Source of the DNA: Salipaludibacillus sp. LMS25
GTDB taxonomy: Bacteria; Bacillota; Bacilli; Bacillales; Salisediminibacteriaceae
Assembly: GCF_024362805.1 (NCBI RefSeq)
Contig: NZ_CP093299.1
Coordinates: 682,001 to 746,000 of the forward strand
Direction of reading: 5' to 3'
Length of the DNA stretch: 64,000 nt
The position numbers were made by a program, and so were the translations under genes. The notes beneath the pieces are model-generated. The model ran no database searches and was not told where the DNA came from. It worked only from the letters and a program-made list of their open reading frames with translations. Positions 9,331 through 18,096 of the stretch are shown here, piece by piece; positions within the stretch are counted from its first letter, which is position 1; each line of letters begins with the position of its first letter.

Positions 9331-9377
9331 AAAGCCCTACAAACATTGTGATATCAGTGTTTGTAGGGCTTTTTTAT
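9331..9377 (+). terminator. Terminator of rpsD
   Basis: AAAGCCCTACAAACA (9331-9345) pairs with TGTTTGTAGGGCTTT, followed by a T run. The stem is nearly perfect over 15 bp. Confidence 0.93.
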
Positions 9378-9404
9378 TAAATGATTAATTGAGCGAAATC
9401 ACTC

Positions 9405-9560
9405 ATAAAGCTAAGCTTCAATCAGTGGGAGTTTTCCTTCTCCCACTGATTGGCCGTTGCGTGAATCAGGACATGAGCGTCCGTTATCTCCCGCCTAAAT
9501 AAATTTATCTCCGCTCTCTATTTTGAGGCGGGGGTTTTACAGATGGTTATCTGTGATAAA
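9405..9560 (+). repeat. Interspersed repeat copy 3, subfamily A
   Basis: Complete copy from ATAAAGCTAAGC to CTGTGATAAA. Hairpin 1 arms are AATCAGTGGGAG and CTCCCACTGATT. Hairpin 2 arms are CTCCCGCCT and AGGCGGGGG. Confidence 0.92.
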
Positions 9561-9994
9561 TTATTGAAAGACAGAGACATGTGAAGAAAAACCGGTACGC
9601 CTTTAACAAACTAGCGTTTTCACTCGTGACTCTAAGTGGCAGCACCCCACCGCCCTCCTTTTGCCTGCCAACTCTATGTAGGACATTCTCTGGATAAGCT
9701 TTGATATAACTGTCTACCATTAATACTATGTAAAGGGTTAGTTATAATCTTCCTGATCCATAATAACTCACTAAAAGACATATAGAAAGCATTAGACTCA
9801 AATATCGTTAGCCCCATAACCTACTGCTGTCCCACTAAAATTGGGCACTGACATCCACAGATCCTTAATTATATCTCACCTTAAAACTAGCCATTTTTCC
9901 ACGATAGACGTCTGGTAATTGCCCATTTTAATAAGCGCCTCTCTTCCTTTTAATTCCTATTTCATCCATCTCTTACATAGGTAACAATAACCAG
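9561..9994. other. Intergenic stretch with no recognised gene
   Basis: About 430 bases between repeat copy 3 and the yolD-like promoter. No frame with a ribosome site was found. A GTCCCACTAAAATTGGGCAC stretch near 9828-9847 is a minor inverted repeat (CCCA/TGGG) of unknown meaning. Confidence 0.5.
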
Positions 9995-10023
9995 TTGACA
10001 ACGCGAACGTTTGTTTGTATTTT
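9995..10023 (+). promoter_or_regulatory. SOS (LexA/DinR)-type operator inside the yolD-like promoter
   Basis: CGAACGTTTGTTTG at 10004-10017 matches the Bacillus LexA box CGAAC-N4-GTTCG in nine of ten fixed positions. It lies exactly between TTGACA (9995-10000) and TATTTT (10018-10023), which have a 17-base spacer. A repressor bound there would block RNA polymerase. Confidence 0.75.
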
Positions 10024-10043
10024 GAATATAAAGAGGTGACACC

Positions 10044-10382
10044 ATGAAAAAGCACGAGGACTTATTTTTACGAAGAGGTAATTTAATGTGGGAAGGGAGT
10101 CGAATGATGTTGCCGGAACACATTCAAGCTTTAAGGGAGTACGATCGTGAAAAAGCCGAGGATCCTAAGCCTCATTTAACTGAGGATGAACTAACGGACA
10201 TGGGCCACATCGCCTTTGATTCCATGAGATATACATTAGAAGTTAAGCTAACACACTGGCATGAAGGCTATTATATGGATGTAATCGGTATTATTGATAA
10301 AATAGATACACAGCTTAAACAAGTTAAAATTAATGATAAGTGGATAAAAATTAACGTGATTAAAGTGATCGAGAGGCTATAA
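10044..10382 (+). CDS. YolD-like family protein
   Basis: 112-residue protein with the YolD-like pattern: an N-terminal RGNLMWEGSRMMLPEHI segment, then a small beta-sheet part ending HEGYYMDVIGIIDKID and WIKINVIKVIERL. YolD-like proteins usually precede or accompany Y-family polymerases (UvrX/YqjW type) and are SOS-induced; their biochemical role is unsettled. Here the gene stands alone with a LexA-type box in its promoter. The ATG at 10044 follows AGAGGTGA. No polymerase gene is adjacent, so the partner, if any, is elsewhere. Confidence 0.85.
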   Translation: MKKHEDLFLRRGNLMWEGSRMMLPEHIQALREYDREKAEDPKPHLTEDELTDMGHIAFDSMRYTLEVKLTHWHEGYYMDVIGIIDKIDTQLKQVKINDKWIKINVIKVIERL

Positions 10383-10689
10383 CAATGTCATAATTTTCAG
10401 TTTAATGATCTGGTTGTTTAGAGCCAAAGGGGAATTCCTGGTTAAAAGTGGATTTGGATGGGGTATCACCTGACTTAAAAGTTTTTCTTTGCATAACATA
10501 ACTTTAAGGAATATTAGTGACAAAAAAGACAAATAAAATCCTAATAGGCCAGGCTTGTCATTCTTTGATCTTCAATAAAAAACTCGGTTTAAATGAGGCC
10601 TCAACCTTTTTTATAAACCGGTTCCTCTCTCTACCCTTAGAGTAAGAAATCGTGTCAATAATTTAGTTCATTAGTGAGAGTAAAATAAG

Positions 10690-10867
10690 CGGATATTTTC
10701 CGGTTAGATGCAGGAAAGAGCTCATTTTTTGGGAATATAGGAGGAATTTTTCCGATTATGCAAAGCAAAACGACCTATTTTTCAGATTTTCCGAATCGAT
10801 AGACGGAATATATCCGTCTATTTAAGCTATTGTCATGACAAATGACTATTTAAAAGAATTTTTTCCG
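10690..10867. repeat. Cluster of iterated GGAAT-TTCCG palindromes
   Basis: Five related palindromic motifs lie in 180 bases: CGGATATTTTCCG (10690), GGAATTTTTCCG (10743), a half-like GATTTTCCG (10786), ATAGACGGA/TCCGTCTAT with a 5-base loop (10799-10821) and GAATTTTTTCCGTCTATTT (10857). No gene is seen from 10383 to 11098, so this may be a regulatory or repeat relic. Confidence 0.5.
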
Positions 10868-10896
10868 TCTATTTCTCAGATCGGGTTTTTACCAGA

Positions 10897-10982
10897 GGCT
10901 TAGCATCCGTTATCTCACGCCCATATAGAGTTAGCTCTCCTATTTTGATGCGGGAGTTTTTCGGACGGTTAGCTGTGATAAA
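10897..10982 (+). repeat. Interspersed repeat copy 4, left half missing
   Basis: Only the right half is present: TAGCATCCGTTATCTC, the second hairpin with degenerate arms (CTCACGCC and TGCGGGAG) and the end TTCGGACGGTTAGCTGTGATAAA quoted in part. Hairpin 1 is absent. Confidence 0.8.
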
Positions 10983-11098
10983 GAAAGTCTTGGTAGGACA
11001 AATAGGGACGGTCTCATAAGTGAGCACTTATCGGACCACCCCTTCTTCCATATTCTCCATATAAAAATGGACCACTCATGTCCTATGGCGACACTTTA

Positions 11099-11749
11099 TC
11101 AAAACAAACTATTAAACAGCCGTTCCTCCATAAGAACGGTATCTATCGGACAAGCTGCGGCGTCCCGACCATATTGCCATGCCCACACATTCCCCCCACA
11201 CTCAGGAGCTTCTGGGTTATAAGTAGGGGTGTTCGCTTTTGTCGTGACGCCCGGTTCAGGTTCGGCACTCCACAGAACTGTTTGAAACCTAACATTTTCA
11301 CTTTGCTCCTGTGCCTCACAAAACGCTTCATTAAAATCACCTTCGACTGGGTCATTATAATAACCTGGACGGAAACTACTATCCATAAAAGCATCTGCCC
11401 AACCAATTAACCAATCGGCATCAATGTTAAAAAAGTTTTCCAAGTTGGCAAAAATAAAAATATCTCCTGTAATCCCTAGTCTTTGGGCATGAAAAATCGC
11501 ATTCCTTGCTGCCACCCTGCCTTGTGTATAGCCTAATGCTTCACTAAAATCGTTATAAATCGGCATCAGTTTAATTCCCACACCTTGCAAAAATGTAATT
11601 TCCTCACGTGTGAGCCCCTCATTGACGTTCGGAACAGTCGTCAAATATCTGCCCCAAAAATCCGGCTGTCCAAAATTAGCTATTACACACGCATACAATG
11701 CTTGATCAACATCTGCGGCAGAGTCCACCCCCCAGTATAGATTTCTCAT
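11099..11749 (-). CDS. DUF1906 (Rv2525c-like) glycoside-hydrolase-fold protein
   Basis: 216-residue protein starting MRNLYWGVDSA with the DUF1906 pattern: WGVDSA, FWGRYLT, GLTREEI, GIKLMPIYN and a (beta/alpha)-barrel layout. The family resembles GH25-type lysozymes in fold and has been proposed to act on peptidoglycan or other cell-surface glycans; activity is unproven. No signal peptide is visible, so it is cytosolic, spore-associated or exported otherwise. Four Cys lie in the C-terminal two thirds. The AAGGAGGTGA ribosome site before ATG 11749 is excellent. It stands alone between repeats 4 and 5, so context gives no function. Confidence 0.75.
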   Translation of the reverse strand: MRNLYWGVDSAADVDQALYACVIANFGQPDFWGRYLTTVPNVNEGLTREEITFLQGVGIKLMPIYNDFSEALGYTQGRVAARNAIFHAQRLGITGDIFIFANLENFFNIDADWLIGWADAFMDSSFRPGYYNDPVEGDFNEAFCEAQEQSENVRFQTVLWSAEPEPGVTTKANTPTYNPEAPECGGNVWAWQYGRDAAACPIDTVLMEERLFNSLF

Positions 11750-11840
11750 CCGCTCACCTCCTTCTTCACATTATATGAACAGTAAATGAGGTAGGTGTTT
11801 GTACTATATTTCTACATATGTAAAATAGGTATGAAAAACT

Positions 11841-11997
11841 ATAAAGTTATGCTTCAATCAGTGGGCGTTTTCCTTCATCCCCCACTGATTGTTCGTTTAA
11901 CTTATGGGACCTTTAGGGGCAGGTTATCCCCCACCTAAACGTTTCGATCTTTAAATTTTCAGGTGGGGGTTTTACTGCCCCTTAAGAGTTAGATAAA
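11841..11997 (+). repeat. Interspersed repeat copy 5, subfamily B
   Basis: Same layout as subfamily A with different stem sequence. Hairpin 2 arms are CCCCCACCT and AGGTGGGGG (one A bulge aside), enclosed by AGGGGCAG and CTGCCCCTT. The right end is GATAAA. Confidence 0.9.
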
Positions 11998-12028
11998 AAC
12001 CAGATGCCGAAACATCTGGTTATCTTCA

Positions 12029-13300
12029 TTATTTTATAAGATAAAACTTCTTCTTCCCCCGACGAATGATCGTAAATTGACCATCGATTTTATCATCCAT
12101 CCCCATCTGTTTATCTATATCTTGGCAACGATCACCATTGATATAAACGGCACCATTCTTAATATCTTCACGTGCTTGACGTTTAGATGATGAAATCCCT
12201 GCATCGACTAGCAAATCAACCAGACTTTTTTCAGGTTCTCGCATGTCATAAGATGGTACATCCTTAAAGCCTTGCAGTACTTCTTCACCCGTTAACTCTT
12301 TTAAATCACCGCCGCCAAATAGTGCCTCACTAATGCGCTTTGCCTGTTTAACAGCTGCTTCACTATGCACAAAAGCGGTTAATTCTTCAGCTAAACGACG
12401 GTGCGGAAGTCGCTCATGCGGACGCTCCTTTAATTCAACCTCTAATGCCTCAATTTCTTCACGAGTTAGAAATGTAAAGTACTTCAGGAATTTAATAACG
12501 TCTTGATCATCTGTATTTAACAAGAATTGATAAAATTCGTACGGAGACGTTTTCTCCGGATCGAGCCAAATCGCTCCTCCTTCAGTTTTACCAAACTTTG
12601 TACCATCTGCCTTTGTTACAAGTGGAATCGTAAAACCAAATGCTTTTGGTCGTTCCCCTTCTTCCTCACCAGACATACGGCGAATTAATTCAAGTCCTGC
12701 CGTAATATTCCCCCACTGATCACTACCACCAATTTGTAATTTCACACCTTCTTCTTTGTTAAGACGGTAGAAGTCATAAGATTGTAATATCTGGTAACTA
12801 AATTCTGTAAAAGATATTCCGGTTTCGATTCGTGTTTCTACAGATTCTTTAGCAAGCATATAATTTAGTCCAAAAAATTTACCCACATCTCTTAGAAAAT
12901 CAATGACTGTCATGGAACCAATCCAGTCGTAGTTATTAACAAGTGTCGCAGCGTTCGTGCCATCGAAGTCAAGGAAGCGTTGAAGCTGCGTTTTTATTTT
13001 GTCGCTATAGCCTTCTACAACCGCTTGGTCATTCAATGTCCGTTCTGCTTTCTTTCCGCTAGGATCACCGATTAAACCAGTGGCGCCACCTACTAACGGA
13101 TAAGGTTTATGCCCTGCCAACTGAAAACGTCTCAATGTCAAAATCGTTAATAGGTGGCCGATATGAAGGCTGTCACCAGTGGGATCAAAGCCACAGTACA
13201 ACTTAACTGATTCTTTGTCTATCAGTTCTTTCAAGCCTTCTTCATCTGTCATTTGGTTAACAAGCCCACGAAACGTTAAATCTTCAAGTAATGTTGTCAT
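12029..13300 (-). CDS. tyrS: Tyrosyl-tRNA synthetase
   Basis: Class I synthetase that charges tRNA-Tyr. 423 residues from ATG 13300, which follows AGGGTGG; a GTG 9 bases upstream overlaps that site and is not used. The HIGH motif is SLHIGHLL (about 45), the KMSKS counterpart is KFGKT (about 232), and a C-terminal S4 domain (about 355-423, with SKRQAREDIKNGAVYING) binds the long variable arm of the tRNA. It is preceded by a tyrosine T-box leader, so synthesis should rise when uncharged tRNA-Tyr accumulates. Confidence 0.98.
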   Translation of the reverse strand: MTTLLEDLTFRGLVNQMTDEEGLKELIDKESVKLYCGFDPTGDSLHIGHLLTILTLRRFQLAGHKPYPLVGGATGLIGDPSGKKAERTLNDQAVVEGYSDKIKTQLQRFLDFDGTNAATLVNNYDWIGSMTVIDFLRDVGKFFGLNYMLAKESVETRIETGISFTEFSYQILQSYDFYRLNKEEGVKLQIGGSDQWGNITAGLELIRRMSGEEEGERPKAFGFTIPLVTKADGTKFGKTEGGAIWLDPEKTSPYEFYQFLLNTDDQDVIKFLKYFTFLTREEIEALEVELKERPHERLPHRRLAEELTAFVHSEAAVKQAKRISEALFGGGDLKELTGEEVLQGFKDVPSYDMREPEKSLVDLLVDAGISSSKRQAREDIKNGAVYINGDRCQDIDKQMGMDDKIDGQFTIIRRGKKKFYLIK

Positions 13301-13397
13301 TTTTTCCACCCTAACTTTAATTTAATAGTTCCACTGATATTTGTACCTTTTATAAGATTGTTATCAGGCGCTTTCTATTACATAAGCCTTAAACATA

Positions 13398-13645
13398 TAA
13401 AAAGCCCCTTAATAGCATTAAGGGACGATGATTAATCGCGGTACCACCCTGATTGGAAAAGACTTATTTCCCACCTCGAATAATGAGTTAACGCCTCACC
13501 AACGATTTATGTTTCCATAAATAAACTCCAAGGAGGTAATTCGTTTATCGTCTATACACCGGTTCGCAGCACCACCGATTCTCTGGGGCAGGGAGAGATA
13601 AACTACTTCATCCTTTTCACAGTTATCATATAAATGAACTTAATT
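13398..13645 (-). promoter_or_regulatory. Tyrosine T-box leader of tyrS
   Basis: On the minus strand the T-box core AGGGTGGTACCGCG (around 13437-13450) is followed by a terminator with CCCTTAAT and ATTAAGGG arms and a T run (13398-13424). Stem I pairs AAGGA with TCCTT and GTTTATC with GATAAAC. The internal loop carries AGTA on one side and GAATTACC on the other, placing the specifier codon TAC (Tyr) at 13536-13538. This matches the downstream tyrS. Confidence 0.93.
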
Positions 13646-14082
13646 CTGTTCTATATTATTAGCATACGTCTATGTTTTTTGTCAATCGTATTATTAATAA
13701 TAATACGTTAAAGCCCTAAACTGACTATAAAGAAAAACAGCCGTCTTCCACAATCCATTGGGCCATTGTGATGTTGATAAAAGATAGCTAAAAGGTATAC
13801 TAACCTGATCTCCTGAACTTAAATTGTGGAAATAGAAAATGATTCTTTTTTACTATTTTTATGTTTGGTGACGTCGTTCATACATTATAGCGAATTTTCT
13901 TAACACATCACTTAAATAAAAATCAATGATTTGCCTTATTTATCTTGCTCTTTCACCGCTGAACCTTTTAAAAAATATCACGAAAAAAAAAGGGATAAAA
14001 TAGGACATCACAACAAAGGACTTATTCTCACTGTAATGCACAAAATTTGTTATTTTTCTGGTTATGCAGCTTTTAAAGGTTG

Positions 14083-14091
14083 TGCTATAAT
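14083..14091 (+). promoter_or_regulatory. Extended -10 promoter of the class A PBP gene
   Basis: TATAAT at 14086-14091 has TG at the extended -10 position (14083-14084) and no strong -35. It lies 30 bases from the start codon. From 13646 to here nothing else is seen. Confidence 0.5.
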
Positions 14092-14120
14092 ATTGTTGAC
14101 TTTTTAGGGGGTTTTGAAAA

Positions 14121-17114
14121 ATGAGCGACCAAAGGTTTTCTGTTAAATCGTTTTTAAAACGGAAAGAACCTCAATCTGTCATAAAAGGGATTCGTGTAAC
14201 CTCAAAGGTTTTTTGGAATTTATTTTTAATTTTTTCCACACTTGCCCTTCTCTCTCTGTTCTTTATCGGAGGGGCTGCAGCCGGTTATTTTGCGTCACTT
14301 GTACAAGATGAACCGATTCGCAGTTTTGAAGACATTCAAAATGACATTTATGACTATGAGGAAGCGACCGAAATATATTTTGCGAATGAGGTGTATTTAG
14401 GAGATTTGCCAAGTCCCTTAGAACGAAGGGAAGTGGATTTAGAAAATATTTCACAACATTTAATTGACGCCGTTATCGCTACTGAGGATGAATACTTTTA
14501 TGAACACGAAGGTATTGTACCTAAAGCATTATTCCGAGCAGTTTATCAAGACTTTTCCAATGCTGACACTCAAACTGGGGGAAGTACTTTAACGCAGCAA
14601 TTAATCAAAAATCAAGTTCTGACAAGCGATGTCACACACGATCGAAAAGCACTTGAAATACTTCTAGCTATTCGAACAGAGAATTTCTTTGAAAAAGACG
14701 AGATTCTTGAAGCGTATTTAAATGTCGTGCCTTTCGGTAGAAATGCCAACGGGAGACAAGTAGCCGGTGCACAATCAGCCGCGCAAGGCATTTTCGGTGT
14801 TGATGCCTCTGAATTAAATATTGCGCAATCAGCTTTTATTGCCGGATTACCACAAAGTCCATTTGCCTATACACCTTTTACTTCTCAAGGAGAGGTAAAA
14901 GAGGACTTTGAAGCGGGGATAAATCGAATGACTACTGTGTTAAACCGCATGCACAGCCGTGGTTACATTACCGATGAAGAACTTGAAGAAGCGCTTGCTT
15001 ATGATGTTCGAGAAAATTTGACAGAAGCTCGTGCTAGTAGTCTTGAAGCATATCCATTTGTAACGGATGAAGTCCAAAGGCGCGTTAAGCCAATTTTGGC
15101 TGAAGTGTTAATGGAACAAGATGGTGTTGACCTCGATGAGATTGATGATGACGCTCAACGAGAGCTCATGATCAGCAGATATGCCGAAGAAGCCGAGAGA
15201 GCTCTTCAACGAGAAGGCTATAAGATTCATACGACGATTAACAAAGATGTTTATGACGCACAACAAGAGGTTATCGAAACCTTTAGCTACTTCGCTCCAA
15301 GTAGAACAGAAATCGTCACTGACGAAGACGGTGAGGAAGTTGAAATTACACGGCCGGAAGAGCCTGGGTCTGTTTTAATTGATAATTCTACCGGTGCTAT
15401 TATTAGCTTTGTTGGCGGTCGTGATTATGAAACGCAAAATTTTAACCATGCGACACAAGCAACGCGCCATACAGGTTCCACGATGAAACCATTACTGACG
15501 TATGCTGTTGGCTTTGAAACAGGTGTCTTACAGCCAGGCTTTATTACCCCTGATACGCCATATATTTATAGGACAGAAAATCGACCAGTCACTAACTTTG
15601 ATAATTCCCACAGAGGCTTAATGACAGCACGTGAGGCACTCGCTCTATCACGTAACGTACCTGCTGTAAGGGAATTTACGAAAGTAGACCATAATACAGC
15701 CCGTGAAGCCCTCATTAACTTTGGGTTTGAACGCTTTATGAAAGACGATGAGCCTTATGATGGGACGCCTCTTGGAACGATCGGCATGACCATTGAAGCA
15801 AATACGAGTGCCTATTCTACTTTCGGTAACAATGGCGTTCGACAAGAATCTTATATGATTGAACGCATCGAAACATCTGATGGCGAGGTCGTATTTGAAC
15901 ATGAGCCTGAAGAAATTGATATCCTCTCCCCTCAGACGAATTATTTAATGATTGATATGATGCGTGATGTGGTGGCAAGCGGTGGAACAGCCTCACAATT
16001 GCCGAGCTATCTTAACTTTAATTCGGATCTTTACGGAAAAACAGGGACGAGTCAAGAAATTAAAGACTCTTGGTTCGTTGGTGGGAACCCAAATATTACT
16101 CAAAGTATTTGGCTCGGTTTTGGTGATGCTAAGCCAATACCACAGGAATCACATGGCATGCGGTATAACCAGCGCACCCAGATGTTATGGGCCGCTTTGG
16201 CAAATGCAGCTTATGAGGTAGAACCTGACTTAATGGCGCCTTCAGAGCGATTTGAGCAACCTGATGGGATCGTCAGTCAATCCATTTGTGGCATTTCCGG
16301 TAAACTTCCATCTGATTTATGTCGGGAAGCTGGTTTTGTAACAACGGACTTATTTAATGCAAAATATGTCCCAACAGAAGAAGACGACAGTTTATCCCGT
16401 GTGCAATATGTGCGTGTCAATGATGCCATGTACAAAGCCCTTGAATCGACACCGACAGAATTTACGAAAGCAGGGGTAGCCATTAAAGAAGAATACTTTG
16501 ACTTTGCAGATGGTGATATATCCGAATACATTCCAGATGGGTGGGATAATCTTGTTCCCGATAAAGAGGCACCTGACAATGGAAAAACACCCGATTCATT
16601 ACAATCAGTCTCAACATCAGGAAATGGTATCTCATGGCATGCACATCATGAAGGGGATGTGATCGGTTATCGTGTTTACTACTCTTCAAATGGTTCCAAC
16701 TTTAGTCAAGTCGCTAGTGTTCGCTGGGATGAGAGCTATAGCTACTCGGGAAAATCAGGCTCCTATTACGTCACAGCTGTGGACGTAGCTGGCAGAGAAT
16801 CGTCAGCAGGCAATGACGTATCAGTCGGTAGTTCTGATAATGATGACGAAGATGATTCCTCGTCAAATAATGACGGAAATGACGATGAATCTAATTCAGA
16901 CGAAAATGAAAATGAAAATGACGACAACTCAAACAATGATAATAATGACAACAACAACTCTAATAACAATAACAATGCTACTCGTGAAGACGAGGATGAT
17001 GAGAATAATGACAATGACTCAAATGAGAATAACAATACGGACAATTCAAATAATAATGAAAATGATAACGAGACAGATAACAATGACTCAAACAACACGG
17101 ATACGTCTAATTAA
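14121..17114 (+). CDS. Class A penicillin-binding protein with FN3-like domain and Asp/Asn-rich tail
   Basis: Bifunctional peptidoglycan synthase. Order: short cytosolic N terminus; membrane anchor (about 32-58); GT51 glycosyltransferase (about 85-270, with ATEDEYFYEHEG, GGSTLTQQLIKN and AYLNVVPFGRN); transpeptidase (about 400-720) with SxxK as STMKP (Ser453), SxN as SRN and the KTG box YGKTGT (about 638); then a fibronectin-III-like domain (about 815-900). Residues 904-997 are almost pure D/N/E/S. The start follows a GGGGG site. Such acidic tails suit surface proteins of salt-tolerant Bacilli (inference). In B. subtilis acsA lies between tyrS and acuA; here this PBP does. The paralogue (ponA, pbpD, pbpF or pbpG) cannot be fixed. 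Confidence 0.93.
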   Translation: MSDQRFSVKSFLKRKEPQSVIKGIRVTSKVFWNLFLIFSTLALLSLFFIGGAAAGYFASLVQDEPIRSFEDIQNDIYDYEEATEIYFANEVYLGDLPSPLERREVDLENISQHLIDAVIATEDEYFYEHEGIVPKALFRAVYQDFSNADTQTGGSTLTQQLIKNQVLTSDVTHDRKALEILLAIRTENFFEKDEILEAYLNVVPFGRNANGRQVAGAQSAAQGIFGVDASELNIAQSAFIAGLPQSPFAYTPFTSQGEVKEDFEAGINRMTTVLNRMHSRGYITDEELEEALAYDVRENLTEARASSLEAYPFVTDEVQRRVKPILAEVLMEQDGVDLDEIDDDAQRELMISRYAEEAERALQREGYKIHTTINKDVYDAQQEVIETFSYFAPSRTEIVTDEDGEEVEITRPEEPGSVLIDNSTGAIISFVGGRDYETQNFNHATQATRHTGSTMKPLLTYAVGFETGVLQPGFITPDTPYIYRTENRPVTNFDNSHRGLMTAREALALSRNVPAVREFTKVDHNTAREALINFGFERFMKDDEPYDGTPLGTIGMTIEANTSAYSTFGNNGVRQESYMIERIETSDGEVVFEHEPEEIDILSPQTNYLMIDMMRDVVASGGTASQLPSYLNFNSDLYGKTGTSQEIKDSWFVGGNPNITQSIWLGFGDAKPIPQESHGMRYNQRTQMLWAALANAAYEVEPDLMAPSERFEQPDGIVSQSICGISGKLPSDLCREAGFVTTDLFNAKYVPTEEDDSLSRVQYVRVNDAMYKALESTPTEFTKAGVAIKEEYFDFADGDISEYIPDGWDNLVPDKEAPDNGKTPDSLQSVSTSGNGISWHAHHEGDVIGYRVYYSSNGSNFSQVASVRWDESYSYSGKSGSYYVTAVDVAGRESSAGNDVSVGSSDNDDEDDSSSNNDGNDDESNSDENENENDDNSNNDNNDNNNSNNNNNATREDEDDENNDNDSNENNNTDNSNNNENDNETDNNDSNNTDTSN
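16833..17111 (+). repeat. Low-complexity coding tract for the D/N/E/S tail
   Basis: About 280 bases of GAC/AAC/GAT/AAT/GAA/TCA codons without a fixed period encode the disordered C-terminal tail of the PBP. The complementary strand gives a Leu/Ser-rich open frame that is an artefact of this composition. Confidence 0.85.
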
Positions 17115-17117
17115 TAC

Positions 17118-17148
17118 AGCTAGGAGAAACTTTCTCCTAGCTTTTTCT
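17118..17148 (+). terminator. Terminator of the PBP gene
   Basis: AGCTAGGAGAAA (17118-17129) pairs with TTTCTCCTAGCT (17131-17142), followed by TTTTTCT. No gene is seen from here to acuA. Confidence 0.92.
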
Positions 17149-17438
17149 GTAGAGCCTTCATTCTTATGACGTATATAGTTTACATAAACTTCTTATAAAA
17201 AACCATTCTGCATGGGCGTGAAAAGTCTCCTTCCATAACCGACCCACTGTAGCAGCATTTTCACGTGCTTCTTAACCGTTTAGTGAACTCGTTTTAGCAA
17301 GCTGAAACATCGAGAAATCAGATGGCACCTTGAGGCCAGCTTATCCAACTATTTCTCCCCTCTCTCCTGTTAAAAGAATATGTTATAGTAGGAATAACAG
17401 ACTTTTGCAAACGAATATCTTCTCAAGGTGGGATGCTT

Positions 17439-18074
17439 GTGAAGCACCGAAAAACCTGTAAGTCACTCCAACTCAAATCAAAAGAGAATCATACTTTTAT
17501 CATCGAAGGCCCTATTAAAAAAAATATCCTTGAAGAATGCGAATTAGATAAAAAGCTTACAGCATTTCGTCCATCTGACCAACAAAAGAAAGCGCTTTTA
17601 AAAGTAGCTGACTTGGATGAAAGCCGAATCATCGTAGCGAGGGACGGTCATTTAATTATTGGCTATGCTATTTTCCTTTATCCAGATCCGTTAGAAAGGT
17701 GGTCAGAAATTGAACTGGATAATTTATTAGAATTAGGTGCTATTGAAGTGTCCAGTGATTACCGTGGTCACCAAATCGCGAAACACCTTTTAAAAGTTGC
17801 GATGATGGATGAAGCGATGGAAGACTATATTATTATCACCACTGAATACTACTGGCATTGGGATTTAAGAGGAACAGGATTATCTATTTGGGAATATCGC
17901 GATGTTATGGAAAAAGTCATGAAGACGGGGGGGTTAGAATGGTATGCCACTGATGACCCTGAAATTTGCTCCCACCCAGCGAACTGTCTAATGGCTCGCA
18001 TCGGTAAACGCGTCACTCCCGACGCTGTTCATGAGTTTAACCGAGTTCGCTTTAAGCACAAATATATGTTGTAA
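17439..18074 (+). CDS. acuA: Protein acetyltransferase AcuA
   Basis: GNAT-fold acetyltransferase that acetylates and inactivates acetyl-CoA synthetase (AcsA), reversed by AcuC or a sirtuin. About 211 residues. The acetyl-CoA-binding A motif is recognisable as IEVSSDYRGHQIAKHLL. GTG 17439 is preferred because AAGGTGG lies 7 bases upstream; the in-frame ATG at 17433 would touch that site. First gene of the acuABC operon, with acuB 22 bases downstream. The usual partner acsA is not beside it in this window. Confidence 0.93.
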   Translation: MKHRKTCKSLQLKSKENHTFIIEGPIKKNILEECELDKKLTAFRPSDQQKKALLKVADLDESRIIVARDGHLIIGYAIFLYPDPLERWSEIELDNLLELGAIEVSSDYRGHQIAKHLLKVAMMDEAMEDYIIITTEYYWHWDLRGTGLSIWEYRDVMEKVMKTGGLEWYATDDPEICSHPANCLMARIGKRVTPDAVHEFNRVRFKHKYML

Positions 18075-18096
18075 TTCGTTAGGAAGGTGATGTACT

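Noticed and set aside
9828..9917. GTCCCACTAAAATTGGGCAC looking like an insertion-sequence end
   Set aside because: No transposase fragment, no second matching end and no target duplication visible.
10044..10382. YolD-like gene as part of a defence or prophage island
   Set aside because: No phage or defence gene lies nearby; the SOS box explains it as a damage-response gene.
16766..17098. Leu/Ser-rich open frame on the minus strand
   Set aside because: It is the complement of the PBP's Asp/Asn tail codons, with no ribosome site.
17406..17419. Possible CcpA cre site before acuA (TGCAAACGAATATC)
   Set aside because: acuA is a CcpA target in B. subtilis, but four fixed positions of the cre consensus are not met here.
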